32,941 nucleotides of DNA from an uncultured Clostridia bacterium (GTDB taxonomy: Bacteria > Bacillota > Clostridia > Christensenellales > Aristaeellaceae), in assembly GCA_946187775.1 (NCBI GenBank), contig CAMHSI010000016.1:1-32941 (forward strand), written 5' to 3'. Below the pieces are notes generated by a model. That model was not told the DNA's origin. It searched no databases and was given only the letters and a program-made list of their open reading frames with translations. Below are positions 1 to 7,200 of this stretch, in pieces; positions within the stretch are counted from its first letter, which is position 1, and each line of letters starts with the position of its first letter. A program made the translations under genes and the position numbers.

Positions 1-10
1 TGGGGTTTCT

Positions 11-87
11 TGGTGAGCCCGGCGGGATTCGAACCCACGACCTTTTGATTCGTAGTCAAACACTCTATCCAGCTGAGCTACGAGCCC
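11..87 (-). tRNA. tRNA-Arg (ACG)
   Basis: On the minus strand the sequence folds into a full cloverleaf. The 7-bp acceptor stem (GGGCTCG with CGGGCTC, two G-U pairs) ends in discriminator A and an encoded CCA at 11-13. The anticodon loop CTACGAA gives anticodon ACG (Arg, CGN box, normally deaminated to ICG). The T-loop is TTCGAAT. A strong promoter lies directly upstream at 112-140. Confidence 0.97.
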
Positions 88-111
88 ACATGCTGTCTTG
101 ACAGCTCTAGT

Positions 112-140
112 ATATTATCACAGCCTGCGGAGTGTGTCAA
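112..140 (-). promoter_or_regulatory. Promoter of tRNA-Arg
   Basis: On the minus strand a perfect -35 TTGACA (135-140) is followed after 17 bases by -10 TAATAT (112-117). The tRNA begins at 87, which is the usual distance for a short 5' precursor. Confidence 0.85.
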
Positions 141-166
141 ATCTTTTTTTCCTTTTTTTTGCAGGG

Positions 167-172
167 TATAAT
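167..172 (+). promoter_or_regulatory. Candidate -10 box for the mnmM operon
   Basis: A perfect TATAAT sits 28 bases before the mnmM start codon. The matching -35 position falls in a T-rich run (144-149) and is a poor match, so activity may need a UP-like element or an activator. It is divergent from the tRNA-Arg promoter. Confidence 0.45.
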
Positions 173-199
173 GGAATAAACTGAGACCGGAGGGTACGC

Positions 200-766
200 A
201 TGGCCTACGAACTGAAATCCGCCCGTTTTCTTGCCCGGGACGCGCTGCAGCGCGCGGTGCAGCCGGGGGACACCGTTGTGGACGCTACGATGGGAAACGG
301 GCATGATACGCTTTTTCTTGCGGAGCAGGTTGGCCCTGCGGGCCATGTATACGCCTTTGACATCCAGGAAAGCGCGGTGGAATCCACCGGGAAGCTCCTG
401 GAGGAGCATCACCTGGCGGACAGGGTGACGCTTTGCTGCATGAGCCACAGCGAAATGAAGCGCGTTGTTTCGGGACCTGTGGCGGCGGCGGTTTTCAACC
501 TGGGCTGGCTGCCGGGCGGGGATCATGCCATTACCACGCGGTGCGAAACTACCCGGGCGGCCGTGGAGAGCGCGCTGGGGCTGCTGAAATCGGGAGGAAT
601 CCTGACGGTGTGCGCCTATCCCGGGCATCCGGAGGGGGACCGGGAGCGGGAGATGCTGAAGGAATTCTTTTCCTCGCTTTCAAACAGGGCATACAATGTG
701 CTGCACCAGGTTTTCCTCAACGCGGGGGAGGGCGCCCCGGAATGTTTTATCGTACAGAAGCTGTGA
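200..766 (+). CDS. mnmM: Class I SAM-dependent methyltransferase, MnmM (YtqB) family
   Basis: The 188-residue product matches the YtqB/MnmM family, which in Bacillus methylates the aminomethyl group of nm5(s2)U at the tRNA wobble position (established for the family, not shown here). The SAM-binding motif I is DATMGNG (28-34), an acidic residue after strand 2 is D54 in FDIQ, and the family signature NLGWLPGGD is at 100-108. The length fits the whole single-domain family. GGAGGG at 189-194 supports the ATG start. It is first in a run with the small acidic gene and the glycosyltransferase. Older databases call the family a putative rRNA methylase; the tRNA role is inferred by homology. Confidence 0.88.
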   Translation: MAYELKSARFLARDALQRAVQPGDTVVDATMGNGHDTLFLAEQVGPAGHVYAFDIQESAVESTGKLLEEHHLADRVTLCCMSHSEMKRVVSGPVAAAVFNLGWLPGGDHAITTRCETTRAAVESALGLLKSGGILTVCAYPGHPEGDREREMLKEFFSSLSNRAYNVLHQVFLNAGEGAPECFIVQKL

Positions 767-795
767 CGCGCTGATCATGCTGAAAGGAAGTGTGA

Positions 796-1005
796 GTGCC
801 TATGCCTTTTGACCTTTCCGACCTGCCGGATCCGAAGACCCTGGATCCGGAAAGCCTCCGGAGCCTGTACGGGCAGCTGGAGGAGCTCTACCACGAGGTG
901 GAGGCCGCGGAGCCGGACGAAGAAGCCGAGGATTACGAGGACTGGCTGGATGAGCTGGAAGAGGTGGAGGACCTCATGGACGAGATTGAGGACCTGCTGG
1001 AATGA
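796..1005 (+). CDS. Small acidic hypothetical protein
   Basis: This is a 69-residue protein that I do not recognise. It is strikingly acidic: from about residue 29 most positions are Glu or Asp with regularly spaced Leu, Tyr and Trp, which suggests a helical or coiled-coil surface. There is no signal peptide or membrane segment. The start could be GTG at 796 (5 bases after AGGAAG) or ATG at 802 (11 bases after it). Its stop overlaps the next gene's start as ATGA at 1002-1005, so the two are probably translationally coupled. The sequence alone does not assign a function. Confidence 0.7.
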   Translation: MPMPFDLSDLPDPKTLDPESLRSLYGQLEELYHEVEAAEPDEEAEDYEDWLDELEEVEDLMDEIEDLLE

Positions 1006-2282
1006 TCCCTGCTGAAAAGGAGACTGGAATCCGGGTGACAGGGGAAAAGGAGCGGAAGGCGGAAAACCGGCAGCGGTGGCTGGTGTTCCTGACGGCAGGG
1101 CTGTGCGTTCTCGGCGCCATGGCGGTACTGGCTTCCTTCACGGGGATGTGGCCGTGGAAGAAGAACAGCTACAACACCTACACCCTCCAGGCCCTTTCGT
1201 GGCTGCAGGGGCGGCTGGACCTGGGACGGAACTACACCTGGCTGGAGCTGGCCATCTATGAGGGGAAGTACTACGTGAGCTTCCCGCCTTTTCCTTCGGT
1301 GCTGATGCTTCCTTTCGCAGCGGTTTTCGGGGAGCGGACGCCGGATGGGTGGATCGCCCTGGCCGTTGCCCTGGTTGGCGTATGGCACATCTGCGCCCTG
1401 TGCCGGGAGGAGGGACGTTCCCGGAACACCGCGGTGGCCGGGGCCCTGTTCCTGACGCTGTGCAACGGATGGCTCTGGATCACCCTGAACGGATATGTAT
1501 GGTTTTTTGCCCAGAACTGCTGCTTCACCCTGTGCTGCATGTCGCTGTACCACGCAGTGCGGGGCAGGGGATGCCTGAGCCTGGGGCTCTGGGCCTGCGC
1601 GGTGGGATGCCGGCCGATGACGGCGGTGTTCCTTCCGGTGCTCCTCTGGTTCCTGCTGCGGAAGGAGCGGGAAGCCCATCCGGATACGTCCTGGATCCGG
1701 CTCCTTATCCGGAAGGCGTACTGGCTGGCGCCGGCGGCGGTGATCGGGGCGGGATATATGCTGCTCAACGCCCTCCGGTTCGGAAATCCGCTGGAATTCG
1801 GCCACAACTACCTGCCGGAATTCGTGCGGGCGGAGCAGGGGCAGTTCGATCTCAGCTACCTGGGGAAGAACCTGCTGAAGCTGATCCGGTTCCCGGTGTT
1901 CCAGGACGGGAATCCGGAGAGCTACCTGCTGTGGTATCCCATTGACGGGGTGGGGGTTTACCTGGTGAACCCGATTTTCCTGATAGCGCCGGTCGCCTGG
2001 ATCCATGGGCTGCGGCAACGGCGGAAGGAGCTTCGGGGACTGCTGGTCCTGCTGCCGCTGTGCACGGCGGCCTATGTGACCATCGTCTGCATGCACCGGA
2101 CCATGGGGGGCTGGGCCTTCGGAAACCGGTACCTGCTGGAAACCATGCCCTTCGTCTTCGCGGGGATGCTGGCGGAGAAGCCGGAAAGCGAACGGATGAT
2201 CCGGATCTGCCTGCCCTACGCGCTGCTGTGCATGATGATCAACCTGCTGGGAACGGTGACAACCTACAATCACTGGATCTGA
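1002..2282 (+). CDS. Polytopic GT-C type membrane glycosyltransferase (GT39-like)
   Basis: The product is 426 residues with a charged cytoplasmic N-terminus of about 25 residues and then roughly ten hydrophobic segments. The first extracytoplasmic loop has the pattern YNTYTLQALSWLQGRLDLG, then ELAIYEGKYYV and FPPFPS, as seen in bacterial GT-C proteins related to dolichyl-phosphate-mannose mannosyltransferases. These use polyprenyl-phosphate sugars to glycosylate lipids or envelope polymers outside the membrane; donor and acceptor here are unknown. Its ATG overlaps the preceding stop (ATGA). An alternative start is the GTG at 1035. The family assignment is moderately sure, the substrate is not known. 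Confidence 0.8.
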   Translation: MIPAEKETGIRVTGEKERKAENRQRWLVFLTAGLCVLGAMAVLASFTGMWPWKKNSYNTYTLQALSWLQGRLDLGRNYTWLELAIYEGKYYVSFPPFPSVLMLPFAAVFGERTPDGWIALAVALVGVWHICALCREEGRSRNTAVAGALFLTLCNGWLWITLNGYVWFFAQNCCFTLCCMSLYHAVRGRGCLSLGLWACAVGCRPMTAVFLPVLLWFLLRKEREAHPDTSWIRLLIRKAYWLAPAAVIGAGYMLLNALRFGNPLEFGHNYLPEFVRAEQGQFDLSYLGKNLLKLIRFPVFQDGNPESYLLWYPIDGVGVYLVNPIFLIAPVAWIHGLRQRRKELRGLLVLLPLCTAAYVTIVCMHRTMGGWAFGNRYLLETMPFVFAGMLAEKPESERMIRICLPYALLCMMINLLGTVTTYNHWI

Positions 2283-2383
2283 GCGGGGACAGTGCCTGGA
2301 ATCCGGAAAGATTCTGGAAAAACGCGATATGGATCCATGAAATATGACAGGATAAATCAAATACAGATCAGGAGGCGGCACTC

Positions 2384-3802
2384 ATGCTGAGGAAGACAAA
2401 AATCATCTGTACCATCGGTCCGGCCTGCGAAAACGAAGAGACCCTGACAGCCATGTGCCAGGCGGGAATGAATGTGGCGCGGCTGAATTTTTCCCACGGG
2501 ACCCATGCGGACCACCTGAAGCGGATTGAGCTGATCCGGAAGGTGCGGGAAAAGCTGAACCTTCCCATTGCCATCATGCTGGACACCAAGGGACCGGAAT
2601 ACCGGATCAAAACCTTTGCCAATGGGCCGGTGACCCTGCGGGACGGGGAGGTTTTCACCCTGACCACCGAGGATATCCAGGGGGATGAGACCCGGGTTTC
2701 CGTGACCTACGCCAACCTGACGGCGGAGCTGGCCCCCGGGGACACGGTGCTGATCAACAACGGCCTGGTGATCCTGAAGGTGGAGGAGATCCGGGGGAAG
2801 GACGTGATCTGCCGGGTGCAGAACGGCGGCGTGCTGTCCGACCGGAAGAGCATGAACTTCCCGGGAAAGGTGCTGCAGCAGGATTTCCTGTCCGAGCAGG
2901 ACAAGGCCGACCTGCTTTTCGGCATTGAGAACGAGGTGGATTTCGTGGCCGCGTCCTTCGTTTCCACGAAGCAGGACGTGCAGGCCATCCGGGACCTGCT
3001 GGACGCCAACGGCGGCAAGGATATCGACATCATCGCGAAGATTGAGAACCGCAGCGGCGTGGACCATGTGGAGGAAATCTGCGAGGTGGCGGACGGGGTG
3101 ATGGTAGCCCGGGGCGACCTGGGGGTGGAAATCCCCTTCATGGAGGTGCCCGCCCTGCAGAAATACCTGATCAGCAAATGCCGGATGCTGGGGAAGCGCG
3201 TGATTACCGCCACGGAGATGCTGGAGAGCATGATCCAGAATCCCCGGCCGACCCGGGCGGAGATCTCCGACGTGGCCAACGCCGTGTATGACGGATCCTC
3301 GGCCATCATGCTGAGCGGGGAGACCGCCGCCGGGAAGTTCCCGGTGCAGGCGGTGCAGACCATGGCGGATACGGCGAAATTCGCGGAGGCGGGGATCGAT
3401 TACGCGGAGCGCTTCCGCACGATGGAGTTCACGATCCACAGCAACCTGGACGCGGTTTCCCACGCCACCTGCTCCATGGCGGTGGACGTGGACGCGAAGG
3501 CGATTGTGGTCAACTCCCTTTCCGGCCGGACGGCCCGGATGGTTTCCCGGTTCCGCTGCCCGGTGAACATTATCGGAACCACCACCGACGAGCGGGCCTG
3601 GCGCAAGCTGAATATGTCCTGGGGTGTTACGCCGCTGCTGATGGAGAATTACACCTCCATGGACGTGATGTTCTGGCAGGACCTGAAGATGGCCCGGGAG
3701 GTGCTGGGACTGAGCAAGGGAGACAACGTGGTGCTGACCGGCGGCCAGATGAACGGGGAGCCGGGGAACACCAACACCATCAAGGTGGAACGCATCAAAT
3801 AA
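2384..3802 (+). CDS. pyk: Pyruvate kinase
   Basis: It converts phosphoenolpyruvate and ADP to pyruvate and ATP in the last step of glycolysis. Visible active-site motifs are RLNFSH (33-38), LDTKGPE (66-72), the catalytic lysine K219 with metal ligand E221 in AKIEN, ARGDLGVE (242-249) and TATEML (275-280). At 472 residues it is a plain three-domain enzyme and lacks the extra C-terminal PEP-utiliser-like domain of Bacillus Pyk. Variants such as KGPEYR and INNGLV in the lid region, instead of KGPEIR and DDGLI, resemble a second clostridial Pyk lineage as I recall it. GGAGG at 2371-2375 supports the start. It lies 101 bases after the glycosyltransferase and may share its transcript. Confidence 0.97.
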   Translation: MLRKTKIICTIGPACENEETLTAMCQAGMNVARLNFSHGTHADHLKRIELIRKVREKLNLPIAIMLDTKGPEYRIKTFANGPVTLRDGEVFTLTTEDIQGDETRVSVTYANLTAELAPGDTVLINNGLVILKVEEIRGKDVICRVQNGGVLSDRKSMNFPGKVLQQDFLSEQDKADLLFGIENEVDFVAASFVSTKQDVQAIRDLLDANGGKDIDIIAKIENRSGVDHVEEICEVADGVMVARGDLGVEIPFMEVPALQKYLISKCRMLGKRVITATEMLESMIQNPRPTRAEISDVANAVYDGSSAIMLSGETAAGKFPVQAVQTMADTAKFAEAGIDYAERFRTMEFTIHSNLDAVSHATCSMAVDVDAKAIVVNSLSGRTARMVSRFRCPVNIIGTTTDERAWRKLNMSWGVTPLLMENYTSMDVMFWQDLKMAREVLGLSKGDNVVLTGGQMNGEPGNTNTIKVERIK

Positions 3803-3812
3803 GAAAACAGGG

Positions 3813-3846
3813 AAAAGAAACAGGGGCTGCCGGAAGGCAGCCCCTG
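3813..3846 (-). terminator. Intrinsic terminator of putP-like gene
   Basis: A perfect 11-bp stem (3821-3831 with 3836-3846) with a 4-base loop lies between the convergent pyk and symporter genes. On the minus strand it is followed by TTTCTTTT, so it best serves the minus-strand gene. On the plus strand the T-run is absent, although the hairpin may still slow pyk read-through. Confidence 0.85.
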
Positions 3847-3862
3847 TAATGTTGATTCGGGA

Positions 3863-5350
3863 TCAGTCCGCGTCCTTGGCGGCCACGGCCCGGTCAAAGA
3901 GATCCTCCACCTCTTTGGCGGGAGCCTTGTCCAGCAGGGTCACCACGATGGCGGCGATGAGCCCGCAGACGAAGCCGGGGAGGATTTCATACAGGGTGAA
4001 GATGCCGCTGTAGGAGGCGTTGGCCGCCGTCATCCGGCCATGGATGATGAGCCAGGCGATATCCACCAGGGCACCCACGGAGATACCGGCGATGGCGCCC
4101 TTGAAGGTGAACCGCTTCCAGAAGAGGCTCAGCAGGATGGCGGGGCCGAAGGCGGCGCCGAAGACGCCCCAGGCGTTGGAAACCAGCGCCATGATGGAGC
4201 CGGCGTTGGGGTTGGAGGCCAGGATCAGCGCCAGCAGCGCAATGACCAGCACCACGATACGCCCGGTCCAGAGCATTTCGTTGTCCGTGGTCTTGTTCTT
4301 GCGGAGAACCGGCTTGTACACATCGCTGGAGAAGGCGGAAGCCGCAGAGAGCAGCTGGCTGTCCGCCGTGGACATGGCTGCGGCCAGGATGGCGGAAAGC
4401 AGGATGCCGGAGAACAGGGCGGGGAACAGCCGGCGCACCATGGTGATGAAGACCAGCTCCTTGGACGCGATCTCTGCGTCAAAGCCCAGGTACATCCTGC
4501 CCAGCACGCCCACGGCGACGGCAAAGATCAGGATCAGGGTGGTCCAGGTGATGCCGATCTTCGCGGAGCGCTTCAGGGATTTCTGGCTTTCCACGGACAT
4601 GAAGCGGATGATGATATGGGGCATGCCGAAATAGCCGAGGCCCCAGGCCAGCCCGGAGAGGATATCATTCCAGGAGGTGAACACGGTGAAGTAGCCAGGG
4701 ACATCCACGCTGCTGTTGGCCGGCAGGTTCGCCGCGGCGAAGATCGGCGCCAGCAGCAGGGCGCCCAGCATGAGCATGCCCTGGAAGAAGTCGGTCCAGC
4801 AGACGGCGGAGAAGCCGCCCAGGAAGGTGTAGAGGATGATGATGGCGGCGGCAATGTACATGGCCACCGTGGCGTCAATGCCCAGCACGGTATGGAACAG
4901 GGTGCCGGCAGCCTTGATGCTGGAAGCCGCGTAAATGGTGTAGGCCACCAGGAAGATGACGGCGCAGACCACCTGCAGGGCGTGGGATTTGGACTTGAAC
5001 CGGTTGGTCAGGTACTGGGGGATGGTGATGGAGTCGTCCGCCGCCAGGGAGAAGGCCCGGAGGCGGGGCGCCTCAAAGATCCAGCTGAGGGCGTAGCCGA
5101 TGGCCAGGCCCACAGCGATCCAGATCTGGCCGAGACCCTGGGCATAGATGGAGGCGGGAAGCCCCATCAGCACCCAGGCGCTCATATCGGAGGCACCGGC
5201 GGACAGGGCGGAAACCCAGGGCCCCATTTTCCGGCCGCCCAGGAAGTATTCCTTTTCCCCGGCGCCCCGGGAGCGGAGAAAGAAGAATACGCCGATCCCG
5301 ATCATAAACAAAAGGTAGACAATGAAGACAATCATTTCCGTAACGTTCAA
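3863..5350 (-). CDS. putP: Sodium/solute symporter, PutP (proline) type
   Basis: This is a member of the SSSF family that imports proline or a related solute with Na+. About 13 membrane helices can be seen. Family hallmarks are GGFSAVCWTDFFQG and the Na+-site stretch AAAMSTADSQLLSAASAF in helix 8. I chose the TTG at 5348-5350: it lies just downstream of GCGGTGAT, which matches the extended anti-SD complement, and starts the protein two residues from the usual membrane start, giving 495 residues, the family length. The longer frame begins at 5434, upstream of the transcription start implied by the promoter. Proline as substrate is inferred from family similarity. Confidence 0.88.
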   Translation of the reverse strand: MNVTEMIVFIVYLLFMIGIGVFFFLRSRGAGEKEYFLGGRKMGPWVSALSAGASDMSAWVLMGLPASIYAQGLGQIWIAVGLAIGYALSWIFEAPRLRAFSLAADDSITIPQYLTNRFKSKSHALQVVCAVIFLVAYTIYAASSIKAAGTLFHTVLGIDATVAMYIAAAIIILYTFLGGFSAVCWTDFFQGMLMLGALLLAPIFAAANLPANSSVDVPGYFTVFTSWNDILSGLAWGLGYFGMPHIIIRFMSVESQKSLKRSAKIGITWTTLILIFAVAVGVLGRMYLGFDAEIASKELVFITMVRRLFPALFSGILLSAILAAAMSTADSQLLSAASAFSSDVYKPVLRKNKTTDNEMLWTGRIVVLVIALLALILASNPNAGSIMALVSNAWGVFGAAFGPAILLSLFWKRFTFKGAIAGISVGALVDIAWLIIHGRMTAANASYSGIFTLYEILPGFVCGLIAAIVVTLLDKAPAKEVEDLFDRAVAAKDAD

Positions 5351-5405
5351 ACAAATCACCGCTTTCACAAATCTTTCACGTGAATCCTGTATACGGACAG
5401 GTTCC

Positions 5406-5434
5406 ATTATAGGCGGCGGGAAAGGGCCTCGCAA
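5406..5434 (-). promoter_or_regulatory. Promoter of the PutP-type symporter
   Basis: On the minus strand, -35 TTGCGA (5429-5434), a 17-base spacer and a perfect -10 TATAAT (5406-5411). It places the transcript start near 5399 and so argues for the TTG start at 5350. Confidence 0.75.
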
Positions 5435-5487
5435 GGCTTCCTTCGTTCTTCTTTTGTTTATTATGATAAAGCACGAAAGATGAAGGC

Positions 5488-5518
5488 AAAAAAACGGAAC
5501 CGGCGGGTGCCGGTTCCG
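5488..5518 (-). terminator. Intrinsic terminator of GPH symporter gene
   Basis: A perfect 10-bp stem (5495-5504 with 5509-5518), loop of 4, followed on the minus strand by seven T. It stands just after the stop codon at 5540. Confidence 0.93.
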
Positions 5519-5539
5519 GAAGGGGCGGGGGGAAGGCGG

Positions 5540-6958
5540 TCAGGCCTTGTTTTCCGCGCTGCCGAGGGTTTTCATGACTTTCTTTTCATCATAGGAGGCC
5601 AGGATCACAGCTCCCAGGACGCAGAAGCAGACAGCCGCGACGGCCACGATCCGCAGACCCGTGGGGGAAGCAGTGAGGTCGTTGCTGCTGGTGTTCTGGG
5701 TGGTTCCCAGCACCGCCAGGGAGGTGAACACCAGCATGGCGATGGACTGGCCGAACTTCATGGCGAAGGTGCGGGCGGCGAAGAACATGCCTTCCCGCTT
5801 CTCCCCGGTGAGGATGGCGTCCTCTTCCGCCACATCCGCCACGATGGCCTGGGGGATAATGCCCAGCAGGGCCATGGGGAAGGCGGCGATGATCACGATG
5901 AGGATGCCGGGCAGCATGCCGGTGAGGAAGGGAACGACGCCGATGAGGGCGGTGACGGCGTAGGCCAGGGCCAGGCCCAGGAAGCCGGCGATGACCAGCT
6001 TCTTCTTTCCGTGGCGGGCCACCAGCTTCGAAACGAAGGGATAGAAGCAGGCGGACAGGACGGTCATGCCGCCCATGAAGAGCATGGTGTTGGACTCATT
6101 GAGCCCCATGGATACCGTGACGAAGAAGGGCAAGCCGGTCTGGAAAAGGGTGAGGCCGATCCAGTAGGCGATATCGGAGAGGGAGAACTTCCGGAATTCC
6201 TTGTTGCGGAAGGTCTTCATCAGGCTCTTCATGGCGTCGCTCTCGCTGGGCTTGGCGTCCACAAAGTCCTTCTCATTGAGCTTGAACACGGGAACCAGCA
6301 TGCAGATGAGGGCGAAGACCGCCAGGACGATGAACCAGATCCGGTAGCTCCAGGCGTAGGGAACCATTCCCTGCAGGGGGCCGGCCAGGGCAAAGGGCAG
6401 GTAGGCCAGCAGGGTTCCGAAGAAGAAGGTCAGGGAGATGGCGGTGGAGATGAACATCCGGTCCTCCTGGGTTTTGCCGAACTCCGAGATCAGCGCGTTA
6501 TAGGGCGTGCAGTACATGGTCATGAACAGGTAGAAGAGCAAAAGGGTCACCAGGATCCAGACGATGTTCCAGGCGCTGGTGGGCTGGCCCTTCTCCACAC
6601 CGAAGGGAGCGAAGAAAACCAGCACGGTGACAATGGCAAAGGGGATGGCGGCGCGCTTCATAAAGGGAATGCGGCGGCCCTTCGGGTTGGTGCTCCTGTC
6701 GGACAGGGAGGCGATCCAGGGGTCCGTGACGGCGTCAAAGATCCGGCAGATGAAGGTGATCAGGCCGAGGATCGTCAGCACGCCGAGGATGATCAGCCCG
6801 GTGGGTACATAAAATTTCGCCCCGGCGGCGACGGAGGAATCTGTCGGGAGGTAGAAGGTGACCAGCCAGGTGGTGATGATTCCGCTGAGAATGGACCAGC
6901 CCAGCTGGCCGATGGCAAAGATCCACATTTCCTTTTTGGTAAGGCGTCTGGTTTTCAT
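5540..6958 (-). CDS. GPH-family (MelB-like) sugar:cation symporter
   Basis: The product is 472 residues with 12 predicted helices of the glycoside-pentoside-hexuronide:cation family (MFS_2). The N-terminal half carries the DAVTDPWIASLSDR stretch, whose acidic residues correspond to the cation-site aspartates of MelB, followed by the GRRIPFM loop. The start at ATG 6958 (MKTRRLTKKEMW) is preceded by AGCAGGA. The frame runs on to 7039, but that overlaps the -35 box, so it is not the real start. The substrate is unknown. A cytoplasmic alpha-galactosidase exists 14 kb away, so an alpha-galactoside is possible, but the genes are not linked. It appears monocistronic. Confidence 0.9.
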   Translation of the reverse strand: MKTRRLTKKEMWIFAIGQLGWSILSGIITTWLVTFYLPTDSSVAAGAKFYVPTGLIILGVLTILGLITFICRIFDAVTDPWIASLSDRSTNPKGRRIPFMKRAAIPFAIVTVLVFFAPFGVEKGQPTSAWNIVWILVTLLLFYLFMTMYCTPYNALISEFGKTQEDRMFISTAISLTFFFGTLLAYLPFALAGPLQGMVPYAWSYRIWFIVLAVFALICMLVPVFKLNEKDFVDAKPSESDAMKSLMKTFRNKEFRKFSLSDIAYWIGLTLFQTGLPFFVTVSMGLNESNTMLFMGGMTVLSACFYPFVSKLVARHGKKKLVIAGFLGLALAYAVTALIGVVPFLTGMLPGILIVIIAAFPMALLGIIPQAIVADVAEEDAILTGEKREGMFFAARTFAMKFGQSIAMLVFTSLAVLGTTQNTSSNDLTASPTGLRIVAVAAVCFCVLGAVILASYDEKKVMKTLGSAENKA

Positions 6959-7009
6959 GGCGTTTTCCTGCTTTCTGTTTTCAGCTGATGACAGCCATTT
7001 TCTCCGGCC

Positions 7010-7039
7010 ATTATCCCATGGGTTGGAAGGATTTGTCAA
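7010..7039 (-). promoter_or_regulatory. Promoter of the GPH symporter
   Basis: On the minus strand, perfect -35 TTGACA (7034-7039), 18-base spacer, -10 GATAAT (7010-7015). The start codon follows about 50 bases downstream. Confidence 0.8.
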
Positions 7040-7091
7040 CGGTTAACCTCCGGAAAGGGCGCAGAAACCGGAAAGAACGGGGAATTCAGAA

Positions 7092-7120
7092 TTGCAATCC
7101 GGGAACCTGCATGGTATACT
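7092..7120 (+). promoter_or_regulatory. Promoter of the Na/Pi cotransporter gene
   Basis: -35 TTGCAA (7092-7097), 17-base spacer, -10 TATACT (7115-7120). The leader of about 70 bases contains a short reading frame and a small GC hairpin (7154-7159 with 7163-7168). Confidence 0.8.
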
Positions 7121-7149
7121 TTACCCGTAAATAAAGAAGGAGAAGAGGC

Positions 7150-7200
7150 ATGGGCGCTCCGGGAGCGCAGGGAAGGAAACATGCCGCGGAGGTAAGATGA
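7150..7200 (+). CDS. Possible 16-residue leader peptide coupled to the Na/Pi gene
   Basis: AAGGAGA at 7137-7143 lies 6 bases before an ATG at 7150. The frame encodes MGAPGAQGRKHAAEVR and stops with TGA at 7198-7200, overlapping the next gene's ATG (7197-7199) as ATGA. A 6-bp hairpin lies inside it. The geometry fits translational coupling or a leader peptide; the residues themselves suggest nothing specific. No comparative evidence is available. Confidence 0.4.
   Translation: MGAPGAQGRKHAAEVR

Noticed and set aside
11-766. Functional link between tRNA-Arg(ACG) and the tRNA-modifying mnmM
   Set aside because: MnmM acts on U34-containing tRNAs, and this tRNA has A34. Divergent placement is probably chance.
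2384-3802. Pyruvate kinase as an unusual enzyme because of KGPEYR and INNGLV
   Set aside because: These variants agree with a clostridial Pyk lineage as I recall it; all catalytic residues are present.
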